This document shows positions 1 through 11,674 of a DNA stretch of 64,000 bases, piece after piece. A program made the position numbers and the translations under genes. Numbering within the stretch: the first letter of the stretch is position 1; every line of letters begins with the position of its first letter. The stretch is from positions 113,178 through 177,177 of the forward strand of contig CABFPE010000423.1 of assembly GCA_900660155.1 (NCBI GenBank), in the 5' to 3' direction. This DNA is from Hofstenia miamia. Taxonomy: Eukaryota > Xenacoelomorpha > Acoela > Hofsteniidae. The notes under the pieces are model-generated. The model was not told where the DNA came from. It worked only from the letters and a program-made list of their open reading frames with translations, and did no database searches.

Positions 1-1240
1 AAGGTACATTTTTTACTGAAAGTACTACTGTACTAGGTAAATTGTTCTAAAAAACTGATTTTTAGATAAATTTGGCATTATCATGGACAATTTTCAGGCT
101 TGTCGCGGAGAGCTTTTCTCTGTCCATTCCCATCCTATCCCACGTCCCACTGGAGCTCTCTCGTTCCAAGACAACCCTGTTACATTCCGATATTTAATTT
201 ATAGGAAACATATAAATATGAATTTCTCAAAAAATTGTTTTAGACTAATAAGACCATTTCATACAAAGTTGCCGAAATCTTCTGAAAAATAGATGCTAAA
301 AACAATTCAAAAACAGGCGCTTATAACACCGATTCAAACGTGTTTACAATATTACATATTTTTTTCCAGGCAAACCTCTATAGACATACATTCAGAAAGG
401 AAATTTCGGGAAAATTCTGTCCCACGGATGGTTCAATGGGACGAGTAGAACAGCTTTCCTTGTCCCTTCCCATCCCACATCCCACGACAACCCTGAAAAT
501 TCGGTATAAAAACAAACCTTTAGTGAAATACACTTTAGGAAAACCTTTCTAAAATAGAATAGCATAATTTAGATTCACATACAACTTGCAAGGAAAATTA
601 CCATTTTTGATTTCGGAATTGGAATTAATTTTAAACTTGCAGGATATCCCAAGTTACTAAATGCATGGATTTAGTAAGACACCTGTCTAATTCTGCTAAA
701 ACAATAACGCTGTATGTGCATTTGAGAAAAAATTTTGTATAGCAAACTAAAATTAAACATTTCATTTTTTTGCGCTTAATCCAAAAATACACTTTATTTT
801 CTAATTAGTTAGGTATTTTTTCAACAATTGACATTAGTCTACCTAATATATTTTTAATATTTTAAACTTTGATACACACCCACTTTATATTATTTTTTTG
901 ATATGATGAAAGGGGATGAAATTAAAGGATATTGAATTACTAAAGGAACATTTATTATCCTTTACACGCCATTTTTTATGTGGGTAAAAACTAATTTTTC
1001 AAATAAGAACAGTTCATTTGACCATCTCATCCTTTCAATTGGAGAAAAAATAATTTATGGTTTTACTTGTTCTTGCATTCTTTCTGCACATTGTTATCAA
1101 TCTTAATAACTCATTCACTGTATAGTGTGGTATGACGTGTAATCCCGTAAGATTTACTTGCTAAGATTGCAATTATTGGTTTATGAGGTAGGTTTATGGT
1201 TCAATTATGTGAAAAGAATGGGGTTCAAATTTTCCACCTC
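1..1240. other. Non-coding left edge with two C-rich repeat copies
   Basis: I see no gene here. Two related C-rich stretches stand out from the AT-rich background, at about 114-179 and 453-495. Each holds runs of CCCATCCCA/CCCACGTCCCAC type and each ends in GACAACCCTG, which resembles the CAGGG-type terminus of hAT elements seen elsewhere in the window. They may be fragments of one non-autonomous element, but no matching target-site duplication was found. The short ORFs across them are not supported. Confidence 0.3.
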
Positions 1241-1320
1241 ATCAACCCCAAAATAGAGGGTATTTTCAAATCTGGTATGCCCGAACTATCTTAAGCCATA
1301 TTCTAAGCATCATATGCAAG

Positions 1321-2727
1321 GAGGGTGCTACCTCAAGCAAGAAACTGATAAATAATTCTGATATGATCAAAGAGTTAGCCACCTTTTGTAATGAAAAGCT
1401 ATCACTTGGTCAACCTGATATCAAACAACTTACTGATTGCCTAAATAGCATGAATGAAGTCAACTGAAATCTGCACTTTATCATAGTGAATGTCGGGAAT
1501 CACGTGTTAATAAAACCATGATAGAAAGGCTTAGGTCTCAGTCTGATTCCCGTCACTGTCCTGTGAGAGGACGTGGCAGGCCATCCATAAGTGGTTCTGA
1601 ATCAACCAGACCAAAAAGAATAAAATCCAATCCAAAGAAGGCGTTATGCATATTTTCAGCTTGCATCTTTTGCCCAAATAATGCATCAGATCCTCTACAT
1701 CGTGTTTTCTCAGACAAGATGGGTGAAGACCTTCTCGAAATAAAACTAAAAACCCAAAATGACTGTCAGAGCACGTGTATTAGATTTACATGATCCTGCT
1801 GATACATCTGCTCTTGAAAATTACTACCACATGAAATTTTTGCGGTCTGCTCAACGTACCTTTTCTACAATGATTCAATCTGATGCCCAGCTTATTGGTT
1901 CTGTGTATGATGATGAGTTGCTATACTGTGTCCAGAACACCTTTTCTGAGGATGATGAGTACTGAATATGGCAGAAGTTAATAGTTCATATCTATCAATT
2001 TTGAAGAGGTATCAGGTAGAAGTGGACAATTCCGCAAATCACCGCAAGCATCTGAAAAAGATCATCAGTGAACGCCTTCCAAATGTTCAGTTTGTCAAAT
2101 CTTTGCGCAAAAATGAGTCAGATAATCTAGTTCTTAAAACAGCAGTCACCAAGGCAATGGCAATTAAATCAGCATTGTATGATAATGGCTTGATAGTTAT
2201 GATGGTGCAATCAACTGCTTTTGAGGGCTTGGAGAAGGTCTTATTCCAACTGAGTTGATCAATGGTAAACTACCCCTTCAAGTCCAGGATTTAGAGCGAT
2301 TCGTTTGCCATGTGTACTGCAAAAATGGCCTTACGACTTTGCCAGCACTGAGATGGGAATTGTTTGTTCAAAAAACTTAGGAGAAATGCTGCCTCCAACT
2401 CGTGTAGCCTTATTACCACACATCACCCGCGTAAACTTCATAGCTATGCGTGACACATCTTACACACAGAACCATCCTAATCTCCTACAGATTGAGGAAA
2501 ATGGCTGGGATATTGTTGATAATTCATATGTTCCCGTGAGATGCCTCATTCCTCCTGCCCCTAAAGCTGTGATTGAGCTCGCCAAGTGTGCTTGTAAAAC
2601 TGGTTGCAAAAGAAAGTGCAATTCCAGCAAGCAAGGATTTCCTTGTACTCCACTCTGCAAATGTTATACCAGTGATTGCTTAAATGTATTCAGGAAAGAT
2701 CAGTCCATGAACGATGACGATGAATAA
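1321..2727 (+). pseudogene. Decayed CXC-domain (tesmin/TSO1-like cysteine-rich) protein gene
   Basis: Protein similarity runs through several frames, so the gene is broken by at least three or four frameshifts. The order is an N-terminal region (about 1330-1470), a basic region (1518-1757), a stretch ending in acidic residues (1759-1965), a middle part (1968-2258), the piece DLERFVCHVYCKNGL (about 2290-2335), and a C-terminal part (2365-2727). The C-terminal part contains PPAPKAVIELAKCACKTGC followed by further cysteine pairs ending CTPLCKC, a CXC-type zinc-binding motif. From memory, this layout matches an uncharacterised protein family found in many invertebrates that behaves like a transposon-borne gene. 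No catalytic site is visible and the function is unknown. A possible polyadenylation signal AATAAA lies at about 2929. Confidence 0.6.
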
Positions 2728-3744
2728 CACACTCTGCTTTTTGTCATTGAAAAAACATGGATTTATATGTATTGTGAACTTGGCTTTATACAACAACGAT
2801 TAAGTTGATGTTATGTGCTTTGTAGAGACTTTTAGTTTTTGTACGTGTTTAATTCTTGATATGATGTCGTGAAAATTTCATAATGTTTATCATGTATCTT
2901 TAAATATGGTAAATGCATATTCTAATACAATAAATAATCGGGGTTTTTACTAAAATAACGTTTGTTTTTAACTCTGTATTGTGTAAATAACCCATCATTT
3001 TTTCATTTGAAATATTTGGGTTTTACATCTATGAATTATTTTCCTTAATACAGTGTTGCATAATTAAAAACATTGTTACAATGAAAATGTCATAAATATA
3101 TTAACAGAAGCAAATACGTCAGTTTGCCTAAAAATAAAAATTTCATCAAAAATTAATGTTAACTATGTCAAAAACGTTTCTTGTCATCAATTATATCACT
3201 TTGCAAAATAAGAACTTGGTTAAAAAATTAATTTGTTCAAATTAACTTTGTCAAAAATATTTCGTCACTAGATGGCGTCCCCGTGACCTTACAACTTATG
3301 ATGCTGTTAGGATCTGTATAATTTATTCAAAATAATTATAATTGAAAAAAATATCTCATTAGATATCCATCTTATCAAAAAATATGGAGCATCAATCATC
3401 TTATCATGAATTAAAAACCATAAAAAAATGTATTACATGTCCTTATAAAATTTAAAACATGAAATCTAAATTCAGGTATGAAGCTTAACATCATCTCTAC
3501 CGGAAGCTTATGATATCCACATCTGGTAAAATATAAAAAGTCAAATATGTACATTGTAGTCGACATCATCAAAAACAATTAATACAATAATAAGACCAAA
3601 ACGATACATATGTATGTTGAATATGAGTGAAAATATGCCGAAAATGAACTTCAGGGTTTTCGCAGGTTTTCACCTTTTGTTCAGGGATTGATGGGTTGAA
3701 AATATTGAACCCCATCTTTTTTTCATAGTTTATCATATATCATT
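2728..3744. other. AT-rich stretch without a gene
   Basis: This contains the probable 3' flank of the CXC-domain pseudogene, including AATAAA at about 2929-2934, followed by roughly 800 bases of AT-rich sequence. I see no coding similarity, terminal repeats or tandem array. Confidence 0.5.
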
Positions 3745-4286
3745 ACAGTCGGAAGGAATGATATTATGAAGAATAGAACTGAATATACTTCAATGTTTAA
3801 AGATCTAGTTAATGCTGTCCGTGCTTCTTTTCCGTCTGCTAAGCTCTAATTAGGAGAAGTGGCACCATTCCCTCATTGCAATCGATTAACCAAAAAGGCC
3901 ATGGAACTAAATCTCCTTATCCAACAAAATTCGAAAAACTTGGAGTATGAAATTTTTCACAGTTTTCTTTTTATTTGGGTAAACAGATTATTGAAAAATA
4001 TTTCGCAAAAGATGGGGTACATTTATCTAACGCAGGCTACGGAAATCTTGCCCGGTGTATCAAAGCCTCTTTTGATCAATCACCGCGACCGCAAACCGCC
4101 TTCCAACCGCGTTTCCAATCAAAGAAATCACAGTATGATGCTCAACAACACCCCGCCACGTTGCCGATTATCACGCCGAGTTTCCACCGCAATAATTACA
4201 GAAGCTACGCAGAAGTTACCGCAAAGCCGCCGCAATTAACTACAGCAGAAATATCAAAGCTAAGAAACTTTTTACTTTATATTTAA
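3745..4286 (+). pseudogene. LINE ORF1 C-terminal part with SGNH esterase-like domain
   Basis: The translation from about 3748 contains VGRNDI, the GxND block III of SGNH hydrolases. A region near 3990-4030 contains DGVHLSNAG, the DxxH block V. Between them the frame is broken by a stop near 3847 and at least one frameshift near 3975, where similarity passes from the 3859 frame to the 3975 frame. The basic C-terminal tail ends at 4286, two bases before the ORF2 ATG at 4289. Esterase-type ORF1 proteins are known in CR1-group LINEs and are thought to bind RNA or lipids. The block I GDS motif is not present in what remains. Confidence 0.65.
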
Positions 4287-4405
4287 ATATGTGTAATTTT
4301 ACGACTCTCAGGCTACGGATATACCTATATATATGCATATGTAATTTATGCTGTCTAAAATTTGAAAATACCTTGAGTATACAAACTTTCCTCTTTATCC
4401 TTTTA

Positions 4406-4438
4406 GTTACTCAAGGAATCGAATGTAACCCAGGCCCT
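4406..4438 (+). other. 2A-like translational recoding motif
   Basis: The ORF2 reading frame encodes VTQGIECNPGP, with the final Gly-Pro pair at codons 4433-4438. Canonical 2A is (D)(V/I)ExNPGP. Here the I-E-x-N-P-G-P core is intact but the usual Asp is Gly. The preceding 20 or so residues are strongly hydrophobic (FLFILLV). In LINEs of several invertebrates, 2A-like sequences at the ORF2 N-terminus are known to mediate ribosome skipping or to act as a signal-like leader. Activity of this variant is not shown by the sequence. Confidence 0.6.
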
Positions 4439-4782
4439 GATTATAATTTTGAAGAATTTATCTTAAAACTTAATAATAATACTAAAAGCACAAATTATGT
4501 ACATGTAAACTTTCAGAATTTAGCCAATAAGCATTATCAGTTTATTCAATTTATGCAAGAATTCAAGCACGAAACAATAATAGGCATAACAGAATCTTGG
4601 CTAACGGCCAATGATTCCAACAACATGTGGACATTTAATGATAAAATATACAGACTTTTTCGCAAAGATAGAGCACCTAATAATTTATTATGCAAAACTA
4701 AAGGTGGTGGTGTTCTTTTTCTTATTCCAAAAATTTACCGACCTAAATTAAGAAATGACTTTTCATCAATTGATTCAAAATT

Positions 4783-5967
4783 TGAAAGCTTATGGATCGA
4801 AATAAACAATCCAAGTAAAGATTCTACTTAAAAAAACAATTAATTAATGTGTCTTACTGCCCCTCAAAAAACTACCTCAATGAATTTTTTAATCAAATCG
4901 AGGCCGAGTTATCTTCCGCGTGTTCTGAAAACAAAGATGTCATATTAATGGGCGATTGGAATTTAAATTACTTCAATCATCGCGAAAAAGAAAAACTAGA
5001 TCTTTTATTAAACACTTTTAATTTATTTTCGTCGAACACAATCCTACCTACAAGAAATGTATCCACTTCTAGCACGCTTATTGATCATATCATTACTACA
5101 GATAATAAAGATAACTATAGTTTTTACTGTGGAGAATTCCCATTTTCTGATCATTGCATTATTGCAATACAAGTGCCTAAGGATACTACTAGAATAATTC
5201 AAGAATGGATTTTTATCCGTGACCATTCTAGATAAAATATTTATAAACTTAAATCTGAGCTAAGCGTACAAGATTGGAATGATGTATATTCAGCCTCTGA
5301 GCCAAACAGTATGCTAACAAATTTCTAATTAAGCTTGAATATTTTTATGATATCTTTTGCCCCCAAAAAAAANTGAAAGCTTATGGATCGAAATAAACAA
5401 TCCAAGTAAAGATTCTACTTTAAAAAAACAATTAATTAATGTGTCTTACTGCCCCTCAAAAAACTACCTCAATGAATTTTTTAATCAAATCGAGGACGAG
5501 TTATCTTCCGCGTGTTCTGAAAACAAAGATGTCATATTAATGGGCGATTGGAATTTAAATTACTTCAATCATCGCGAAAAAGAAAAACTAGATCTTTTAT
5601 TAAACACTTTTAATTTATTTTCGTCGAACACAATCCTACCTACAAGAAATGTATCCACTTCTAGCACGCTTATTGATCATATCATTACTACAGATAATAA
5701 AGATAACTATAGTTTTTACTGTGGAGAATTCCCATTTTCTGATCATTGCATTATTGCAATACAAGTGCCTAAGGATACTACTAGAATAATTCAAGAATGG
5801 ATTTTTATCCGTGACCATTCTAGAGAAAATATTTATAAACTTAAATCTGAGCTAAGCGTACAAGATTGGAATGATGTATATTCGGCCTCTGAGCCAAACA
5901 GTATGCTAAACAAATTTCTAATTAAGCTTGAATATTTTTATGATATCTTTTGCCCCCAAAAAAAATT
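4783..5967. repeat. Direct duplication across single N at 5373 (endonuclease segment)
   Basis: Bases 4783-5372 and 5374-5967 are nearly identical, differing at only a handful of positions (for example GAGGCCGAG versus GAGGACGAG, and three one-base lesions found only in the first copy). The two are separated by exactly one N. This looks like two overlapping contig ends that were not merged, representing different haplotypes or element copies. Confidence 0.85.
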
Positions 5968-6154
5968 CTATCTAATTCTTCTTTGAAAAAATCTAATGAT
6001 GGTAAACCTTGGATTGATTCTAAGTGTAAGCAATGCATAACAAATAAAAATCAAGCTCATAAAGAGTACCTACTACTAAAAACCAGCGAAAGTTTTAGCC
6101 GTTACAAAAAGGCCAGAAATATTTGTAATGTAACTATTCGAAAAGCGCAAAATN

Positions 6155-6816
6155 AGGGGTTACTTTTGACTCAAATTTATTATTTAATGAACATGTTAAA
6201 TCATTACAAAAGAAAATTGCTATTGGTATAAAAACAATAGGCCACGTTCTAAGGCAACTACCAGAAAATGCAATTGTACAACTTCTCCATTCATTGGTAA
6301 TTAGCCACTTTAATTATAGTAGTATTCTATTTTCAAACATACGCGAAGAACTAATTAAAAAGCTCGAAACTCAATATAAATGGTCCATTAATGTTTGTAA
6401 ACGAAGATCTAGTGCTTTAAAAAAATATATTTATAAATCAATCCCAAGTCATAAGCTGTTAATTCAAATAAATACCTCCACTAAATTTTATAAAATTGTA
6501 AAATTGCTTCCACCCTATAATTGCATAAAAATCCCAGAATTTTCGAACAAGATCAACGAAAGAACAAAAAAATTTACTGTAAACAAGTATAAATCTAAAA
6601 TAAAACGAAATTCTTTTATAAATAATGCAATAAGGCAATGGAATGAATTTCCCCAAGAGATCAAATGTATTAAAAATGTAAAACACTTTCGCAAACGTGT
6701 TAAGGAATTAATTCTAAAGCAAAAGTTCATCTGTGGAAAAGCTTGGGTAGGCTACAAATTTTATAATACTGATTATACTACTACTACAAGACTATAATAT
6801 CCGTAGCCTAAAATGA
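6155..6816 (+). repeat. Misplaced copy of LINE 3' end (duplicate of 7309-7970)
   Basis: This 662-base block lies between two single Ns and matches 7309-7970 with only a few substitutions. It encodes the C-terminal end of ORF2 from the LGVTF-type block onward (HVLRQLPENAIVQLLHS through to the ..YNTDYTTT end), yet it sits before the RT palm. In a normal element it would come after the palm, so its position is probably an assembly artefact. Confidence 0.85.
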
Positions 6817-6817
6817 N

Positions 6818-7951
6818 TTTCTAAAGCTTTTGACTCAATCAATCATAAAATATTATACGAAAAACTAAAACATATAGGTATGGATAATGATAGTGTTCGC
6901 TTTATAACAAATTATCTTACATATAGAATTCAACGGGTAAAAGCCAATAAAGTTTATTCGAATTGGCTTCCTATCAAAAATGGTATACCGCAGGGAACTA
7001 TTCTAGGCCCACTACTATTTAATATTTATATAAATGATATGAAGTATTATACCAAGACTAATCTCATACAATATGCAGATGATACCTGTGTATTTTATGC
7101 AGACAAATCTGATGATAAGGCAATAAATGAAATTGAGTTAACCTGTCGATCATTATGCAATTACTTTTCAATGCATAAATTACGAATTAATGCCGAAAAA
7201 ACTGAATTTTGTTTTACTTAAGCCTCATAATTTTGAAAAAAATCGTCCTAAAAAAATTTTAATAGTAAAAAATACCAAAATTCCCGAAGTTACTTCTTTT
7301 AAATATTTAGGGGTTACTTTTGACTCAAATTTATTATTTAATGAACATGTTAAATCATTACAAAAGAAAATTGCTATTGGTATAAAAACAATAGGCCACG
7401 TTCTAAGGCAACTACCAGAAAATGCAATTGTACAACTTCTCCATTCATTGGTAATTAGCCACTTTAATTATAGTAGTATTCTATTTTCAAACATACGCGA
7501 AGAACTAATTAAAAAGCTCGAAACTCAATATAAATGGGCCATTAATGTTTGTAAACGAAGATCTAGTGCTTTAAAAAAATATATTTATAAATCAATCCCA
7601 AGTCCTAAGCAGTTAATTCAAATAAATACCGCCACTAAATTTTATAAAATTGTAAAATTGCTTCCACCCTATAATTGCATAAAAATCCCAGAATTTTCGA
7701 ACAAGATCAACGAAAGAACAAAAAGATTTACTGTAAACAAGTATAAATCTAAAATAAAACGAAATTCTTTTATAAATAATGCAATAAGGCAATGGAATGA
7801 ATTTCCCCAAGAGATCAAATGTATTAAAAATGTAAAACACTTTCGCAAACGTGTTAAGGAATTAATTCTAAAGCAAAAGTTCATCTGTGGAAAAGCTTGG
7901 GTAGGCTACAAATTTTATAATACTGATTATACTACTACTGCAAGACTATAA
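6818..7951 (+). pseudogene. LINE reverse transcriptase, palm to C-terminus
   Basis: The frame begins within the RT A motif, SKAFDSINH, continues through GIPQGTILGPLLFNIYIND (motif B) and reaches the catalytic YADD in LIQYADDTCVFY (about 7068-7103). A one-base slip in an A run at about 7196-7201 shifts the frame, and the protein continues as KYLGVTFDSN (motif E region) to the end at 7951. RT synthesises cDNA at the nicked target. The catalytic residues are intact, so the slip is the main visible lesion in this piece. Confidence 0.8.
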
Positions 7952-8269
7952 TATCCGTAGCCTAAAATGACGCTTTTCTTGTATATATTTCATGTCTTTT
8001 TTTATTATTTTTGTACATTATTGACGCTATTTAGAGAACTTATCAGTTTCTGAAATTGTAAATAAAAGTCTCTAAATATAGAATATCTTATCTTATCTTA
8101 TAAAGTCAATTGCATTCCAGCACACTTTAGGAAGGTTGAAGTCACCATTTATGAGATGAGGAGGAGTGGGAAATCCAAGTTGAGAGAGAGAGTGATAGAC
8201 TGAAATATATTGATAGTGTGCATAAAGTTAATGAGCATAAAAACGAGATTTTTGCTTGCGCATATCTAA

Positions 8270-9355
8270 ACTTTGACATATTAACTCCTCTGAATTTTAA
8301 TGGCTTTTCGTTCGTGCAAACAATAGGTATAACTTTTGTTTTACATCCATGAGAAATCAAGAAGGTATTTACTTCCATCAAATCATAAAGTTGTTGCTGC
8401 ATATGATTCTTACTTTGGTTGGAATTTACTGCAAGACTTCGGAAAAAATAACTGAATTTATATTTTATTGACACCTAGAAATATTTTACTATACAAACAT
8501 ACCTTCTTTTATTGAAAGTATTTGTGGGTCTTACATTGCGTCAGACTTTGTTTTATATCTTGACAATTCTACTTCAGGACTCAAAGTTGCTCTTTTAAAG
8601 TCAAATGGTTTATTGTCTCCTATTCTTGTAGCAATAATGACTGATTGTAAAGAAACTTAGGTCACTATTTCCTCTGTAATGGATGATATTAAATATCAGG
8701 AAGAGCAATGGAAAGATTGTGAAGATTTTAAAATCTTTTAAATTCTATGTGATCAAAATATTCGTCACCCATGTACATGCATATATTTTTTACACTCAAA
8801 GCAAAACAAAATACACTCAAGTTGAATGAAAATGGCGCTCATGCAATGAGATCGGAAAATTTAATGTTGAGAATGAAGCTCTCATCAAACCTGAGCATGT
8901 TGCTTTTTCTACGTTGCACTTAAAGTAAGGCGGTTTAAAAATTTTTTTTCCAAAATTGTCAGACATGAAAGTCGCAGCAGCATACTCAATAGAGCTCACA
9001 TTGATAAAGTTTGCAAAAGTGAACTGTTTTTGTCGATTTTGAATCCAGAAGAAAGAATGTGCTTCAATGCCATTCTAAATCTACCCACAGACACACCTAA
9101 CCGTGACTGACAAGAGATCATTTGTCAACACTATGATTGAATGCTTTAAGAAACTTGATATTAATATTTTCCGAAAATGCATTACTTGGACACACATTTA
9201 CCTGAATTGCTTTGTAGACAATGATCCATTAGCGATCACCATGGTGAGAGAATGCATTAATGTTGAATTTCATTATCCTGGAAAATCTGTAAAAAGTATG
9301 ATGGTGGATTTTACATGGATGAATGTTGCATAGATTTTTCCAAACACTTTTTTAT
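8270..9355 (+). pseudogene. Decayed copy of an uncharacterised invertebrate transposon-associated protein
   Basis: Pieces recognisable by memory of the family occur in order: STSGLKVALLKSNG with a KET-type block (about 8565-8660), a GDLK-like region, a block resembling the PPLHIKLGL motif but degraded (AFSTLHLK, about 8908-8931), EERMCFNAILNL (about 9050-9085), MHYLDTHLPELL and GERMH (about 9176-9260), and a YDGGFYMDECCIDF end near 9335. Stops and frameshifts interrupt almost every piece. The family is widespread in cnidarians and arthropods, and its function is not known to me. Recognition rests on short blocks only. Confidence 0.4.
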
Positions 9356-10335
9356 TTTTCGTAGTAAACTAATAAAATAAGTGCCTGATATGGGAAAAAG
9401 ATAAGCAAAAAATCAATATTTATATATTTCCCATTAAATTTTTCAATAAATTTAAAAAATATTGTCAGATTCGTATTCAGCTCAAAAATTTAATCTAAAA
9501 TGCGTTGAAATTTACTTGCTATACGACGAAGGCACATACAGTGGAGTATATATTGAAAAAGATTAAATGCAATGGTTGATCTAAATGAAATTATATTGGC
9601 TTCTGGACAATTAAATCCCCGCGAATTTGCTCTTCTGCAGTAAGAACCTTCATTCGACGTTAAGCTCTCTGTTAGCAAACTGAAAAGAATGTCAATTAAA
9701 GTGACAATAACGTTAAGAACTATGTATTGGGTTTTGTGAATATATACTAATAAAATTTGTCTGTTTAGCGTTTTAATGTACTTTAGTTAATTTGAAGCCA
9801 ATTTTGAGGTCAATTTATAGTCAATTTAAATATTTCAATTTGATAAGCTAAACACAAAAATTAGGTCAACTTTTGATCCGCCTTACTCATGTATCAACTT
9901 AGCAATTTTCATACGCATGAAATCGAAGACAATGTTTACCTATGGGGATGTCTAAGCTAGATTCGACATTAAAATTGACCAGATCCATCTGGTCGGGTCG
10001 ATCTGTTTCCATTTCTGCAATATCATTTAAACCTACATTTGTAAATTTTCCTCTTTTTCTACACGGCGGTAATAATTATTGTCACTAACTCGGCGAATAT
10101 AACTAATTTTTTTGGAATTATAACATTATAAACTTAGCCAATTTATAGCCTTTTACTGTACAACACAATAAAAGTTTAGGTTACATTCAGTGGTAAAATT
10201 TTCCCATTTATCTTCTTTGCACAATTTCTTTATATAATTATACAAAAGGAAGTGTATCATCAAAATGTACAAACGAAATATATGAAGTTCCATTAATTGA
10301 TTTCACAATACAAAAAGTCAAGTAAAAAAAGAACG
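9356..10335. other. AT-rich stretch without a gene
   Basis: I see no coding similarity, inverted termini or array in this stretch. Short minus-strand ORFs such as 9490-9678 have no recognisable content. Confidence 0.5.
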
Positions 10336-10660
10336 AACACTACAAAAATAAAAATAAAGTCAAGTTTTACGGGAACGAGGACCGTCACAGGAGATCAAGT
10401 AGGAGCAGATGGAAGAGTAGGTGAAGTAGAAGAACTCAGCAAAGAAGAAAGACATCAAAGATTTCTTGAAGCTCGAGGGCGAGGCAAAAAATCAATGGCC
10501 GTTAGAGGGTTGAGGGTCAAGATGAACTTAGCAGCAACACAAGCACAATTGAAAAATGAGTGAAGGGTGCGATGTTTCTTAGGACGGCGTACAGAGAACG
10601 TGACAACATCATCAGAGCGAGTGGAGCATAGAGAAATTTATGAAAACAAGAGCAATGCTA
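10336..10660 (-). mobile_element. 5'-truncated LINE 3' end (same family as 16900-18331)
   Basis: The reverse complement of this block closely matches bases 18033-18331 of the plus-strand LINE, including the coding end SSICSYF-type and the sequence just before its stop codon, then a T-rich 3' tail. Plus-strand ORFs here (from 10297 and 10567) are therefore antisense shadows. The piece is a typical 5'-truncated insertion of a few hundred bases. Confidence 0.8.
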
Positions 10661-11435
10661 GTAGAAATAGGGTTAAATCGTACATCAAACTGAAGAAATT
10701 TTCATTTACCATATGCCCAAATTTTGATTTAAAAATAATTGCTGCTTTCTAGGATTTGAGGTGTAATTTCAACAATGGATCTTGCCCCAAAAAGCAATTC
10801 TTATTTATTACTAAATTAGTAAAACAATATTTTATAGTATAGATAATTATAAAACACTCATTCTGTAAATTACTTCAAGTCATATTTTTACAAAAGAATA
10901 AATACTAAACAATTTCAAGAAAACTTTTCCTACGGTATACCTTAACCAATAAGTTAGAGAGATTAATGGTCATATTTTTTGATAGATCTGTTTTAGTAAC
11001 TCAAAGAGTTTTCACAATTTCTCATTGTAATTCCCGATTTTGGTTAAAATAAGCGCATTTGATTTCTTCAATGTTACTTTTGAAAATATTTAACTATCAT
11101 TAATGCCTATTCTTGGATATTCAAAACGGCTGTAGGCCAGCATTTGGATAGTCGGCGGATAGCCGTTTTTTTATCTGGGTTATTGGCGTTCTAAACATGT
11201 TTTAATAATAACGTTTTGAATGTTAAGTGAATATTTTGATAACAATTGGTACCCGAAATTAATATAAATCATTTATACTATTTTTCTGAATACTACAAAA
11301 AAATGATTAAATGATGTTGTCTCGCCTATATTTAATTTTACGTTTAGATGGCTATTCAAAATTATTATCGATTATTTTCTTCAAATTTCCACTCAGCAGG
11401 ATAAAATACATTTTACATTTTACCAACTATTAATT

Positions 11436-11500
<65 letters not shown>
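11436..11500. repeat. (CA)n(TA)n microsatellite
   Basis: A short CA run passes directly into about 25 TA repeats. It lies about 175 bases beyond the CTU2 stop codon. The rest of 10661-11674 is AT-rich sequence in which I see no gene. Confidence 0.95.
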
Positions 11501-11504
<4 letters not shown>

Positions 11505-11674
11505 ACAAAGGACTTATATTTGTCTATCGCATCTAATAGAATTTTTAATAGCAATAAAATATTTTCGAAAATAGAGCAAAAAGATACGTCTTAGAACTAT
11601 TTTGAGAAATAAATTAACAAGAAAGCAAATAATAAAACGCCTTAATCCTGATAAGTAAATAATAAAAAAATTTC

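Larger units (their letters stand above)
4289..6153 (+). pseudogene. LINE ORF2 N-terminal half: 2A-like leader and AP endonuclease (two overlapping copies)
   Basis: ORF2 begins MCNFTTLRLR and has a hydrophobic leader with a 2A-like motif ending NPGP at residue 50. An exonuclease-endonuclease-phosphatase domain follows: GITESWL, GGGVLFLIP, GDWNLN, LIDHIITTD and FSDHCI are all recognisable endonuclease blocks, the last containing the catalytic SDH. The first copy is broken by a one-base loss at about 4829 (stop TAA), a nonsense change at about 5233 and another one-base loss near 5311. After the N at 5373 the second copy (5374-5967) reads through all three places, so the breaks belong to one copy or to assembly error. 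The region after 5967 continues the ORF in another frame (KPWIDSKCKQC) until the N at 6154. The endonuclease nicks target DNA for target-primed reverse transcription. Confidence 0.75.
3745..8101 (+). mobile_element. CR1/L2-type non-LTR retrotransposon, scrambled by single-N joins
   Basis: The parts of one LINE family appear in this order: the 3' part of an esterase ORF1, an ORF2 start with a hydrophobic 2A-like leader, an AP-type endonuclease, a second overlapping endonuclease copy (after N at 5373), an RT C-terminal/3' end copy (after N at 6154), and finally the RT palm through to the 3' end (after N at 6817). The 3' terminus carries a short TTATC/TATCT tandem at 8084-8101, just after an AATAAA at about 8060. 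Three contig pieces of near-identical elements seem to have been laid end to end, so the apparent 4.3 kb layout is not one real element. The 5' end is not identifiable. Confidence 0.8.

Noticed and set aside
114..495. A very short hAT element bounded by CAGGCTTGTC and GACAACCCTG at 93-179
   Set aside because: The ends are partly inverted but no 8-bp duplication was found, and the repeated C-rich block at 453-495 lacks the left end.
10297..10752. Two plus-strand ORFs that look like basic proteins
   Set aside because: They are the complement of the LINE 3' end found at 18033-18331. The ORF at 18185-18385 on the minus strand is the same shadow.
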